Source of the DNA: Sporodiniella umbellata
Taxonomy: Eukaryota; Mucoromycota; Mucoromycetes; Mucorales; Rhizopodaceae
DNA length: 64,000 bases
Direction: 5' to 3'
Assembly: GCA_025677835.1 (NCBI GenBank)
Contig: JAIXMR010000029.1
Location: 62,001-126,000, forward strand
The notes beneath the pieces are model-generated. The model was not told the DNA's origin. It ran no database searches and saw only the letters and a program-made list of their open reading frames with translations. A program made the position numbers and the translations under genes. This document shows, piece by piece, positions 35,790 through 48,874 of the stretch (position 1 is the first letter of the stretch; every line of letters starts with the position of its first letter).

Positions 35790-36804
35790 CTACCTTCTTC
35801 TAAATGGGTTTCTTTGTATTTTTTTGTACTTTAGGCTTCCGTGGCATCCATATAAGTCGTTAGTAAAGGGTTTCAATGAATTTTCGAACTCTCCTCTCTC
35901 CCGGTCCTCAGCATTCCCGACTTGTGGATCAATGCCTATGTATTCAAATCTATAAAATAAAGCTTTTAGAGCTTTTTGTACACAAAAAGATAACTTACTG
36001 ATCAAATGGGTATCTAATAGCTTCTCTGTGTATTGTTTCAAATCTTTTTCTTTTGAACTCAAAACCTACCACCGTTACTTTTAAGGGATAGTTGCCAGTC
36101 ATTTCGGAAAAACGACAAACGGAAAAGAGAAGATTTTCGTATGAATCTTTGGCAAACTCTTCAGTAATCATTCTACTCTTTAGCTCTTCTTCTTCTTCTT
36201 TAATTAAAATCTGAGCTATATTCCAATATGAAAACGATTCTGATACAGGCCCAGCATTAAGCCTTGTTTCACCACTGAAAAAAAACAACTGTGTTTAATA
36301 AAATCAAAGTTGTTTTTTTCTAAAATAAAAGACAAATTCTATCTTTTGTGTTTGATCTTGTATTTACCCGGAAAATATTAGTATGGCATCCTTATCTTGC
36401 CTTAAAAGTTCAATTCCTTTTTTGATGTGCTGGACAAAGGTCTCTATCTGTCCTCCTTTTTGATACGGTTCCAAAATCCAGTTGGAATCTTCAAATAGCT
36501 GATGCACCTCATGTGGACCTTTATAGATGGCATGTCCAGCGATGACTATGGCGTGGCTTTGTGAAGAGATCGGGAGTGGCGGTAATAGCTCGGGTGTACC
36601 TAAAGCAAAAGTACGTCTGTTGTGCTGAATGACATTAAGAAAAAAGCTGAATGAGAGAATCAGGAGAAGAAGTATGATGGGAATGTGGCGTTTATTGAAC
36701 CATCTCTTCCATTTGTTGCTTTTCTGCTGACCACTTATGAAAGATGTAGTGTCAATGTGAAGCGGCAAAAGCGGCTTCCGTTTTGGGCTACTATTGCTGG
36801 CCAT
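35790..36804 (-). CDS. DUF218 (YdcF-like) single-pass membrane protein
   Basis: Three exons close in frame: 36804-36368, 36274-35999 and 35949-35790 (290 aa). A basic N-terminus (SNKWKRWFNKRH) precedes one membrane helix (IPIILLLLILSFSFFLNVI), giving a type II topology with the domain in the lumen. The DUF218 core is visible: AIVIAGHAIYKGP at its start, AILIFSGGETRLNAGPVSES, and VTVVGFEFKRKRF later. The family has a Rossmann-like fold with a conserved acidic/His pocket and no settled function. Fungal members are endomembrane proteins. Confidence 0.85.
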
Positions 36805-39800
36805 TGCAGTTTTAAAAAAAAAGGTTGATTGCTTTTTTTGCTTTGAGTTTGCGGACTTTTATTTTTGCTGATAATAGTTTGCTACATTTATTTGTTTAGA
36901 TTATCTAATTAAAGCACTGGCTTAAGAACATAAAAACGAACTAGAGGCCTTATAACCAGCGAAAAAAAATATGGAAAACAATCAAAGCAAACAGACGCTA
37001 TGTAGGCTTGAAATTTCATAGTGAATCTGTGCTCGTTATCTAGTACTCTTTATTTTTGTTTCGCAAAGTTTGGATATGTTTTTCAAAGGGGAGAGAGGGG
37101 GAATAAGGCAGATATGTAAACCCACACTCTTAGGTGTGAATAAGCGATATCTACATATTTTTGCTTGTGATATCACCACAAAATTCTCAAATAGGAGGAC
37201 CTTTTTCTCTAAACAAAATTGTTTTGCTTTGATTGAAACGCCTCTAGAGTCGCTCGCTTCCATTATATCTTAAAAATGGTATTTCATGGCCAAACTAAGA
37301 CCAGCCCTTGAAAGTAAAAAGTAAAAAGAGTGAAAATTGTGGGCTCTAGGAATCCCTGCTTTGGGGATATAGCTTCCATATGTTTATTTATATATTGGTT
37401 AATACCTTAGCAAAAAACTGAGTATATAAAAATCTTGAGCGTAACTATTTCTCTATACTTTTTGCTTAAGTAAACATTATTCTTAAAATTGTTTTCATAT
37501 AAGGTAAAACTGTTGGCTAAAAAAACCATTTGTACACTTTGGGGCTATAAACTCCTTAAATATCTTTTATTTGAAGCATCTTTGATTTATTTTAGTCAAA
37601 TTGAATTGTAAATAAAACCTGCAGTATTGCTTCTTTTAAAAGTTAGAAGTTTAATCTAAAGACTTGCTACATAAAGCAATGAATGAGTATTTATACTGAC
37701 TTTTGTATCCAAGAAAAAAGTTGCGCGAGGGGCATATATAGTTTTGATAAACCCATAAAATAAAGACTTTATTTAGACAACGAATATCAATCTAAACATC
37801 ACCTTTCAAATCGTTTACGCGGCCCGATATCTATTTCACTAAACTAGAATTCTTGAAATTGAAAAGAGATATGGTTTTAGGTCTGGCAAGATAGTTATCA
37901 GTTGTTTTAAACAAATAAAAATACCTTTTAAAAAAAGGAAACATGGGAAAAAAAGACAAGGCTTTATCTAACTGTATATAATTGCATCGTAAATTTGTAC
38001 AGTGTGTTTTGATAATGTTAAAGGTTGTCTATACATGCAACACTTGACCATAAATTACACTCTCTTTCTTTTCATAATGTAAGCAAATATAAGATAAATT
38101 AGGCAAAAAATAGTACATAGCCTACAGTCTATTGTAGCAAAAACATAGCATATGTCGTATTATTAACTTCCACCGTTTCAGAGCAAAAACATATGTGGCT
38201 ATTTTTTCAAACTACTCTGGAAGGACCAAAGAGATACAAAACGGTTCTTTTTTTGCTTGGAAGTTTCATTTTGTATACAAAGCCAGTATATTTTGAAAAT
38301 CGTTACTTCTAAAAAAACAAAAAACGAAAAAACAAAAAACAAAAACTTTATACCGCTATTACCGAAAACCTGTCAAGATAAATGCTTTTGACAGTAAGTT
38401 TTAGATATCAAAGACATTACACTTTTTTTTTACTTTAAAAGTCTTTTTTATCGATACAAACACTCTTCTTAGGCGGGTTTTTACTACGTCTTTATTTACT
38501 CTTGGTAAGAAAGCATTACCCTATACTTGCACGAGTCAGTCTTGAGTAGGGATGCAATACCAGAGTATATTGAAGGGTGACATTACATCAATTTTTAACT
38601 CTTGCCGAGGTTCTTACTTTTAAAGTCCACATGTATACTGTTCATTTCCGAACTTGAACCAATAATAACTTCACAAGAAAAAGCGTTTTAAGGTTTGGAT
38701 ATGAAAATAAAACAAAAAGAAAGTATGTACCTATTTTTCGGTATCACTCTTATGCTTAGTATTTGTAAGTAAACTAGCTCTTTTTACTTTTAGTTGTATG
38801 TGTTTTCAAGGCAGTGTTGCTTCAGTTAAAAAGGGTAAAAAAAATAAATAAAGAGTACCACAGAATACACATTGTACTGCCAAAGATAGATTCACAAAAA
38901 TGCGCAACTGTTTCAGCAAGTTTTTTTTTGTAAATGGAAGCAGTGCTATTAAACTTTAAAGTATATTGCATACATTATGTTTACACGTCGATTCTAGATT
39001 AGCTTTTCAAGGCTTTTAGTAACTTTCAAACAAAAAGAGAGATGTTTTATTATTTTTTCTGACATATTCTCAAATAGCTTTCCATTGTTGTACCCTGTGT
39101 GTTTACACATGTCAGTATGTTAAATAGCTTATTGAAAACAGATATGGGTAGTAAAAAGCCCTTTGGTTCATAGAATTCTTTAAAAAAGACTTGTGACAAA
39201 GGAATGAAGGGGAAAACAGTATACATCACATGACATTGAAAAAAAAGTAGCCCAAGTTGTTGATTTGTAAATAAAACAGGCTTCTTGAATAAATTTTATC
39301 AAGGCAGTGCTCTTGGAATTGTGTTGTTTGAAGACAGAGAAAAAACACTTTATTACTCTAGAAAGTGATAAAGCTAAAAATAAAATAAAGTCTCAAAAAA
39401 GCAAAACAAAAAACCAGCTCATTATTAAGCAAGAACTGAAAAAGGTTCATATTTAAGAGATTAGTAGATGTGGTATCATTTCCGTTTTTTGTTTTTGTAG
39501 CTAGTTACATTCTCCCTAAAAAAAAATTATTTTATAGCGCTTTGGCCAGTATCTGGACCAAATATCGAAAAAAAAATTGCAATGAAAGACAACGGAAAAG
39601 AATTTCCTTAAAAAACAAAAAAAAACTCTGAGATATTCATTGACTGGGTGTTGCAAAAAACAGGCCTCGTTTCGATAATTTTTAAACATTCGAAAACAAA
39701 ACACGTCTGCAGTAAAATTATCGGCCATCAACCGTGGAAAAGCTTTTATTTTAGAAACACTAAATTCTCAAGATGGTTAGTACTAGTACTCGTATTGTAC

Positions 39801-41280
39801 TTTATACTCGGAAAAATAGTGTAAAAGCTTACAAATAAGCAACGTCTTTCACTGTGCCACGCTCTGGCTGAGTTCTCGAGAGTGATGTGGTGCAACACAG
39901 AAAGAGGTTGCCGCTTTAATGCTGACATTAGAAAAAAAAAAGGGTCAAGTTGAGGCATTCCTCATTTAAGCTGAAAGTCTACACGCGGATATATTCAAAA
40001 GCGATGCTTCCCAAATAGCCTCTGTAAAAATAAAAGTAATTTTCAGTGAAGGGGAAATAATATAAGGCCGTCACAGAAAACTTACAAAGGCGAGAGATCT
40101 ATGACCTTTCCAGATATATACGTTTTTATATTTTACAATTGCTTTTACTGCCTTTCATATTTTATGTTGCGTTATAATTATGGAATGTCAGTAGAAATCA
40201 AGTGACCTGAGATGTGATTCGTTTGATTGAGACAGTTACGAACTTTCGCCCGTCTAAACACAATTCTTTTATGAATGACGTAGGCCAAATTAACTGGAAG
40301 ATCATAGCAACTCTCTTCAATTGACTGCTTCTTGCAACTCATCTTACATTTACCTGTGCACCTGTATTTCTTTTTTAAGCTATTCAACAATGTGGCCGCC
40401 TCTTGCTGAAATGCAGATTTTACGATACGCAAAATAACATATAAAAACAAGATCAAAGCAGCTTTTGTCAATGAAAAAAATACTTGAGAAAGACTAGTCA
40501 ACCAAACGATAGTTGTCCGAGAACATAGAAGACACAGCTTTTGGGTTATTCTTCCTCCTTTTTTTTTTTTGAAGCTAGCTTTGGGAAGTAGCTTGAATTC
40601 GATTCGTTAGCAAGTAATGAACAAGTATAAATATGTTTGAGATGTTCATCACACAGTGTTGCTTCGATGAGACTAGCACAGCTGATCCAGTAAAATATGT
40701 CGTTCTGGTATAATACGAAATATACTGAAAGACAACAAACTAATCCTTAGCGAATAAATTAATGTATTGAATGAAAGCTGTAAGCATTCTCATTTTGGTA
40801 ATCTATTACTTTTGCAAGTCATCCGTAACCTAAGGTATCGTAGTGTTTTGACAGACAAGTCGCAACAAAAAGAATCTTTTTTTTTTTGGTTTTATACTTA
40901 AGGGTTATAGAATATAGTGATATCAGACGAAAAGCAGAGATACCGCGTTTCGTTTTTTTTTTGTATATTGATGTATGTTAAAGAAAGTTGGCTTAGACAA
41001 ACGTGTATTATCAAAACGATTGCTCAGACTTTCTTCTTTTCTCTTGCAGATCTGAATGTCGCTTCGTAAATGTCAAACCGTTGTAGAAAATAGGGTTTTT
41101 CAATAGGGAAAGGAGACAAAAGATGTCAGACTCGACTCCTTTTTTTTTTTAGAACAACAGTGGTCTAACCAATGCTTTTTGTTGTAAAAGCAAACCTTAT
41201 GGACATACTTCAAAAGACAGCAAAAAGAAAAAAAAACCAACAGCTAAGCATATCACTGCTGTTACCTGCTAATTCGATAA
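36805..41280. other. Long gene-poor AT-rich region (left half)
   Basis: About 4.5 kb with no convincing exon on either strand. The longest frame (107 codons, minus strand, 40501-40178) begins with TTG, has no early ATG, and shows no family motif. The region is AT-rich with many short A/T runs. It could be promoter and 3' flank plus decayed repeat DNA. Confidence 0.55.
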
Positions 41281-41995
41281 GTTTAAGCTTCTAATAGGAA
41301 TTACGGAATTCAATATTGATGTTACTGCTCATTCAGTTTTAAGGGAAGCCCAAATTCCTGATAGCGGCCAAGAGAGAGCCTTAATCGCTAACTATTTAGC
41401 AACAGTTATGTCTTTAGTGATATACTCTTATATGAACTACGTTTCCTAAGCGGCTATTTTTTGTGATGAATAATTTAACAGAGAAAAGCGATGAAGTTTG
41501 TGGCTGATAGTGCCAAAGAAGATATTTTAGTTTTTTCTTTCTTCCTTGCTAGCGTATGCTACAGAGACGATTCATGACGCAGTTCAAGCTTACCACTATC
41601 CTCCCAAGACCTAGGAAAGAAAAGTAGGAATAAGGCAGAAGGTCGATGACGGTATTGCTACCTTTGATGGTGACATTGAATATATGGATTAGTTGGTGAT
41701 GAAGTGTTAGTACCCACCAGGACTGCAGGCTCCAATTCTATGCATTTGGTTATTGACACACTGAATATGATGGGCCCAGATATGTTAGGACGTCTTTCTG
41801 CTATTAATAGTGCTTTTATACATGCTCCTGTTGTAATTTGTTTTTTAAGTGAAAAGCGTGGTTATAACCCAGTTTGTTTATTTGGCTGAGCTCAATCCTA
41901 TTGAGAAGCTATCGTTAACTCAATGCTATGCATTAAAGAAAGTAATGTGAAGAAGCGTCTTCAAAACTGCGTCTAGCACTCCGTAGGTTTGAGCC
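41281..41995 (+). mobile_element. Relic of a Tc1/mariner-like DDE transposase
   Basis: Fragments of the transposase C-terminal half remain in shifting frames. SAINSAFIHAPVVICFL and SEKRGYNPV resemble the 'DNAPIH...' catalytic block and the following 'RGYkpvYLPpYSP'. In another frame VYLAELNPIEKL, at about 41875-41910, matches the 'LNPIE.lW' block. Upstream there is protein-like text broken by stops (GITEFNIDVTAHSVL). Frameshifts and stops show it is dead. No terminal inverted repeats were identified. Confidence 0.55.
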
Positions 41996-42562
41996 CAGCT
42001 TGACGTTTATTGAGGAAAACAAACGATTAGGTGACCATTTGAAGTTCAAAAAGAGGTCAATTGAGACTCAAAATACAGACAGCGGAAATACAGTAGGGTT
42101 TAACAATATGTCCGTGGAAAACCACTATTTTTTTTTTCGCAGAGGACTGAGGTAATTTACTTGAACTAAAAGAATTCATTATTTCCGGAAACCAATTGAA
42201 TTGTTTAAAGTTTTACGGATGCATGTGTTACGTATACTTCCCCCGAAACTCATATTTATATATATGATTATTATTACTCTTGAGACTCTAATTTGGTCAC
42301 CTAATAAGAAATTACAAAAACTACAAATATGCCCAAAAAAAGAAACGGAACAATTTTTTTTGTGTATTTGAGAATAATTATTATTACAATTTTTTTTCCG
42401 TTTTCTAGAACAAAAGCTGAGACTTTCATTTGCTGATTGTATTAGACAACCACCAAATTCACATGTGTAATGATTTCAAGTAATATAAAAGCTAAAGAAT
42501 AATAACATCATCGCACCCCCCCCCTTTTTTTCTTTTTCAAATAACAGCGGCCATTAAAATCG

Positions 42563-42593
<31 letters not shown>

Positions 42594-42772
42594 TGAAAAA
42601 AGGACCCTTTCAAGTTTAAATACTAGCCCTTTTATTTTTTTTTTTGTATTTTTTTTCTCTTTGTAAATTTTTCTTTTTTTAAAATTTATATTCGCCCAAA
42701 AAAAATAAAATAAAGAAAAGGGGGTGGACCAAGAAAAATTTATTTTTAATATTTTTATATATATTTAAGCCG
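41996..42772. other. Intergenic region upstream of the SANT-like gene
   Basis: Very AT-rich, with a long poly-T tract at about 42568-42594 and a C-run at 42515-42523. It probably holds the promoter of the gene that starts at 42773. Nothing else supported. Confidence 0.5.
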
Positions 42773-43820
42773 ATGTCTACACGTGATGTTAAAATTGTGA
42801 CAGAGGGTAGACCTTTGACTGAATCTTCCGGTGAACAAAGTCAATTGATAAAAAAACCAAGAAACTATAAATATTGGTCGGACGAGGAAGTGAAAAGGAT
42901 ACTCCAATGGTTCAATTCCCCCGAGAACGAAGGAAAGCTGAACCGCAACAAAGCACAGGCTTGTCGAGAAGTAGCTAAAGAGTTGTTTGATGGAGACGAG
43001 TATATGGCTATATCCGTTCGATCGAAGCTGATGTCTTTAGAAAAAGCATACAGAGAGGTTGAACAGCTGGCTTTACAGCTCGACGATGCCCCGCCTCACG
43101 AAAAAATGGCTATTCAAGGTAACACTAAAACATCCCAAAACCAGCCACTAAAGAAAGTATTAGACAAAATGAATGAGCTCTGTAAATATCGCAAAGAATG
43201 TAAACAGTTGTTTGGCAAATCGGAAAGCCGAATTCCCCCAATCAACTCTCCTGTTACACCAGAAACTTCAGTTATGCCATATTCACCTGTGAGGAACCCT
43301 ATAGTATTACCCGCATCCACCACACCCTCGCCGGTCTTTCAGGCTGAATCCAGTGCTCAGGCCAAGCTTCCTTACTTGGATAAAGACCGCCTGAGAGCAT
43401 TGTCTAACGTAACCCATGTGCCAAAGACATCTTGGTAAGCAACATAATTGAATCCATCTTATCGGGATATTAACCTCGGTCTTAATCAGGTCACTTCCGC
43501 GCGTTTCATTGTCTTCAACAGACCATGGCGAAGAAACAACTGCTTACAGTACTAGAAAAAGAAGAGAACACAGCATCAGCAGTGACAGTAGTCATAGCTC
43601 AGTCAACAGTTCCAATCTCAAAATCGCTCGTTACAAAGTCAAACAGGCTTCTTACGAGGCAAAACAAGCTCATTACGAAGCCATGCGAGCCGATTGTGAA
43701 AGAGGAAAGATGGAATATGCCATCCAATTGGCGCAAATCGAACTAGACCGCGATGCGCTTGCTATCAAAAAAATGGAATTGGAATTAAAGTTACTGAAAG
43801 AAAGAAGAACAACTCTATAA
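42773..43820 (+). CDS. Myb/SANT-like DNA-binding domain protein
   Basis: Two exons close in frame: 42773-43434 and 43490-43820 (330 aa). Residues about 33-105 form a helical, SANT-like domain: YKYWSDEEVKRILQWFNSP, ACREVAKELFDGDEYMAIS and VRSKLMSLEKAYREVEQL. The middle is Pro/Ser-rich and probably disordered. The C-terminus is a long charged helix (YEAKQAHYEAMRADCERG; ALAIKKMELELKLLKERR), likely a coiled coil for dimerisation. Mucoralean genomes carry many such proteins, some related to transposon-encoded Myb-like partners. It stands alone between two gene-poor stretches and about 0.8 kb from a transposase relic, so a domesticated element gene is possible. No target is known. Confidence 0.72.
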
Positions 43821-46800
43821 ACAGCAACACACACACACACACACTTTCTTTTTCGCATTCACATATCTCTCTTTATATGATCCCCTCTTTTTGTTATTAT
43901 GCCATTAAAAAAATTGAATATAGAACTGTTTAGAGTCGACATTATTTTTATTTTGTTTTGCTTGGATCACCTTATCATAAAAAAAAAGTATTCGCAATAG
44001 AAAGCGTTCCACATCGCCTCTCGATTTTGTGAAACGTCACACAAACATTCTCTGCCACTTGCATTTCGAAAAAAAAAATGAAATTTTCATGCGATTTTAC
44101 TTCCAATCAAAATTTACGCCTTCTAATAAATATACGCAGGTGGAAATAGGCTTATTTTTTTCTAAAAAGAATATTCATTGCGTGCATTTTCAGGAATCGA
44201 CAAGCAAAACCCAAAAGTATGGCCTACTGGTTTCTTGTGATTTTATTCAATAAAAAAAATACATACAAACAAAAAACAAAGACTAACGTTAGCGTTGACA
44301 GCATACAACCAATAAAATTTTTTGTTAGCGTTGAAAAAAAATCAGGATCAAAACAAATAAAAGCTCATCAAAGTTTAGAAATTAAACTTCAAATATACAT
44401 ATACATCTATAAATATATGCTAAAATGGCTTCTAGTAACTTCTTAAAAAAAACAGACAAACTTAAATTTCGCATTTAGATTGAGCTGTATTACACAATTC
44501 CCCCGAAAAAGGTCTGCATTCCTTTCTTCAGGATATCCTTGGTTCCTGTGGATCAAATATGAGACTAGCCCTAAAAAAAATAGGAGTTATTGCTTCCTTT
44601 TCTTTCTTTTCTTTTTTTTTTTAAAAAAAAATTGAAAACAAAACAAAGCATGTGTGAGTTCAGCTTTGATAGTGATCCGCTGATAATAAAAAATGTATAG
44701 CTTTTTATCTGTAGCACAAACAAGTCCAATAAACAGAAAAAGCTAGAAACAAATAAACAAACTTTACCTTATTGGATTTAGACTGTGGGTATACAAAGTT
44801 ATCTGAGCTTTGTGATCGTCTGAGAATATTCCTATTATACTTTATAGCTTCTTTAAGTCTTGCATAAAATTTAACAAAGTGACTTTAGATCGATTTGTTT
44901 TGGAAAGTCTGCATTTTCACAAAAATACACAAATCTTTAGAATGGTAACAATCCATCCCTTTGGTTGTTAATATTTCATAAATGACGTAAAATAACAGAG
45001 GTCTACTACATACAAAATAAAGGCAGGGGGTCTAGTGACAATCAATCTCACCCCCTTAGGCTCGATCGATTGGTAATTGAGACTAGATATAAAAACAAAT
45101 TCGAATAAATAAGCCCTTTTACGGTATGTATGTCTGAAAATCGATGTTACATAAGTACAGACGAATTTTTTTGTGTACTCGTATTACAGAGTTCAAATCG
45201 AAAGGTTTCAATATCACTCTTATATATCTGATTTCTCTTGTATGTTTCAGATTGTTATTATTATTATTATTTCTGTGTCTTAATTGCAAAAAAAAAAAAA
45301 AAATACTATCCTAAAAACAAATCGTTTTTATCGTCATTTTATCGTAAAATGCCTTGAACATCAATAATACTGCCTTTTTGTTGTTATAATCTACAAATGT
45401 GGGACCAGGTTTACACTCTTTATTTTTCTTGCACTACATTGTCAATTATTAAAAAAAAAAAAAAAAGGTACTGTAATTCTCTGCTATCCTATCCGAGCCA
45501 TAGAGTTTATGGCTGAAAAAAAAGGGGGAGTGGCGGAGAAAAAGTGCAAAATCACCTAAGCCTTACTATAACAAATCTAGTTAAATTGTTTCAGCACAAT
45601 TATTATTATTCTCTTAGAAAAAAGTAAAAGAAAGGAGTACTTTGTTTTTGTCATGTAGCTGAAAAAAAAAGACAGCTGGTTACATGAGGAAAGATACCAG
45701 ATAACATGTCTGTAAAGCAATCAATCATGTAAGGCATCCGATACTCGGCGGTTGTACCTTTTTTTTTTTTTTTTTTTGGCTTTCTTTTGAAAGTGAATTC
45801 TTATTTATGTAATTTAGAATTTTATGGCTCAAAATGCAAAACTATACAACAAGAATTTGCAAGCTGAAGATAACTATCTAAGAAAAAGCTATACATTGTC
45901 TTTTAAAAGTAAGAGATAAGTTTCTGAAAGCAGTAATTGAGCTTATGGAGCATACCTCAGAGATCTTTTCCTGTAAAGTGGAACTTTAAGACTATGTGCT
46001 CAAAAGATTTCCATTTACTAAACCCTTTCTTAACAAGTTTTGTTTAGAACACTATTGGCTTTACTATGGAAAAAAAAAAGAAAGAGAAGGAAAGATATTG
46101 TTGTAGTCGTTACAGACAATCTTAAAATCACGACAGGTACTCAATTCAATACTGAGTTTTTTTTAAAAATAGGGTTTTTATTGTAAAAAGAAAGCTAGTG
46201 AGCTCTATGATGAGGTAGCAATTATTGTAACAGGTGTCTCCCTCTCCCTTTTTCTTTAACTCTTTTTTTTAAGAAGTACAGCCAGAAAAGTGTGTCTTTT
46301 TTTTAAAAAAAAAGGATTTAGTAGTGTTCTACAGAGTTTTTTTAAGTATGTTTATCTAAAAAGGTTACCTACAGAAATCGCATTCAAAAACTTGTTCGTT
46401 TACTAAAGAGTTTCAAAGAAAAAAAAAAGGAGGGAAGAATAGAAAGAGAAATGGGTAAAATAGATAGTCCAAGTTGCAAAAAATTTGGCATTAGGCTTCA
46501 TATTACCAAAAGGCTGTATGATTACTTTCGAAAAGTTTTGGGTACAAGAAGATTTTTGTATAGCCAAGCATGGAATATATGTATGAAACCTACTTAATTA
46601 CAGATTGATAAAGCCATATTGACCACTTTGCTCCCAAACCCTTGGATATCATCTGGAATAAAGTAAACTTGTGTTTGCACTTCATCTGTGACTTACACAC
46701 ATTGCTTGAGGGGCTCATGAAATAGAAAGAGCCTTTTATCAACAAAGTTATACTTTGAGAGCATAATTGGGTTGAATCCAAAGCCGTATTTGTTTCAATG

Positions 46801-47349
46801 ACATCTTATTTTATAGATATATAGTATAATAGAATGGTTTTACATACAAAGATATTTCTTGGCTTTTTTTTTTTCAGTTTTGCTTTGCCTTTATGCTTAT
46901 CTTTAAAAAAGATGTCAGAATGCTTACAATCTGGTCAAGTGCTTTTTATCATTGTTTTCATAGCCTAGGGTGAATAACTCAGTCTTAACAATAGCTTTTA
47001 TTACCGATCGATTCACTTCTAAGTCATGCTCATTGTTCGCTTAAGACTTAAATCTACTGGGCTTTTTTTTTTTTTGGTATCTTTTGTCTAATAGTTTCCA
47101 GCAATTGACAATACTTTGTGAACCAATCAGCATTTATAACAGGCATTTAACTTTTGGAAAATAAAAAAAGGAAGTTTCGTTTTGAAAAGACTTGTATGTT
47201 TCTTTGGACTAACGTGTGAAGCAGGGCAATACTTTATTCAGGTACCATTACTCACTATAAAAAGTAAATTCATCCAGTGTCGTACAGGATACAAAGTAAC
47301 TAAAATAAAAGTAGATGTAACCTTCACTTTTGGAGGGTATATTTTTAGC
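43821..47349. other. Long gene-poor AT-rich region
   Basis: No supported coding exon. It contains a CA repeat right after the SANT-like stop (about 43829-43845), many poly-A/poly-T tracts (for example 45289-45303, 45451-45467, 45760-45777), and scattered A/T runs. Short ORFs here are low-complexity. Confidence 0.5.
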
Positions 47350-48090
47350 TTAAATGACAGCTAAAAGGCTATATTCAGGCAACAGTTCGGAACAATTAAA
47401 GATAGGAAAGCAAGCAGCCTGTATTTGAGTCATAATAGTGATGATAAACAAAGCATACATGTCTTGCTCTTTTTTTAAAGTAAAAACTGCGTTAAAATAA
47501 CGCGCTGCAACGCGTGCTGTGCGTAATGCATACAACATACCAACTAATAAATTGATTTCTCTAAAGTGAGTAAACTTGGTGCACCTATCTACCGTGCTCA
47601 TTTATATTAGAAAGAAACTATGAATCTGAATTTATAAAAGCAAAATCTGCAAAAATGATGACAAAGCAGTTTAAGTGCATACGAACACCAAAAGATATAG
47701 ACGATCTCTTTTTTTTTTATATCGCTAAACTTTTTTTTCACAAAATAAAAAGCAATGTCCATTTTACGAGAAAATGATAACAGTTATTTTTTGTTTGGAG
47801 ATTATGACTACAGTTGCAATAAAAAAAACGCTTGACCAGTATTTGTCAAAATCATCCGTATGTATATAAAAATTTGATGATCCAGTAGTTCCGCAATATT
47901 TAAATACAAGCCTTAAAAGCAGTAGCAGTTGGCTAACAAAAAAAAAAACGAAGGCATTGAATACATTCAAACAACTAAAATAAACGAACCAACTATCTTT
48001 ATTCCAAGCTCTCCTGTATAGTAGTGTTGTTGGAGTAGTTTTGACTATATAGAGACAAGGCATTAGAGCTAAACTCAATGTAAGCCTCAA
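47350..48090 (-). pseudogene. Possible decayed multi-pass membrane protein gene
   Basis: Minus-strand frame 48090-47764 reads TLLYRRAWNKDSWFVYF, SCLNVFNAFVFFFVSQLLLL and YWSSVFFIATVVIIS, i.e. two or three membrane-helix-like segments with loop Cys/Trp residues. A second frame, 47601-47350, reads FREINLLVGMLYALRTARVA. No good start or joining splice pair was found and the left frame starts from TTG. It could be a relic of a GPCR-like gene, or chance hydrophobic translation of AT-rich DNA. Confidence 0.25.
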
Positions 48091-48830
48091 AGTCTCATGG
48101 TATGATAAGGCATGCTTAAAGCCAAATAAAAATTGTCATTTTACGCAACAGATGTGTTTAAACAAGTTTTTCGCGCCTCAAAATCAGCTCAAGAACCAAG
48201 GGTTGCGTGAGATTGTTAGAGGGGATTTCCCTTGTAATTGAGTCAAGTTTTGAAGCGCGAGTATCTGGTCTCGGCATTCGCTTACGGAATGACAATAAAC
48301 CTGTCTTGTTTCAAAAGCTTCACCAATTGGTGGCTGTCTAACACTTTGAACGTTACGTCTATTAGGTCACTTGTAATATCGCTTTGAGTTCAAACTAAAT
48401 AATATAAACCCTTTGTTGTTTTGGTATTCAGCTGGTTATGTACATATTGCTTTCCTTTTTTACATGTCAAATCTCTAGAGCGTTTAGTCTTGTTGCCACT
48501 AATTTAAAAAATACTAGTATTGCGATACAGTCTTTATTTGTCAAATGGTTCTGTGGCTTAAAAAGAAAGAAGTGGATTGCTTGGTACATTAGCCCTCCAA
48601 AAAATGCAATATATATGAATATCTATACATTTGATTCTGTATTAAAGACTATAAAATAGTTTTACAGTTCTGCGGTTTCCTATCTTATATAATAAGTCTG
48701 GATGAACCTTATTGGAAAAATGAAACAATACTGAGCCATTGAATCATTTATGTTTCACTTTTGGATGGTATAACTTATGGAGTATCTTTTATGGTTAATT
48801 CCAGCGCTAGTTTTTTTTCAACAAAAATCC

Positions 48831-48874
<44 letters not shown>

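Noticed and set aside
40178..40501. 107-codon minus-strand ORF as a small gene.
   Set aside because: Starts from TTG with no early ATG, no family motif, no splice context; composition fits chance in AT-rich DNA.
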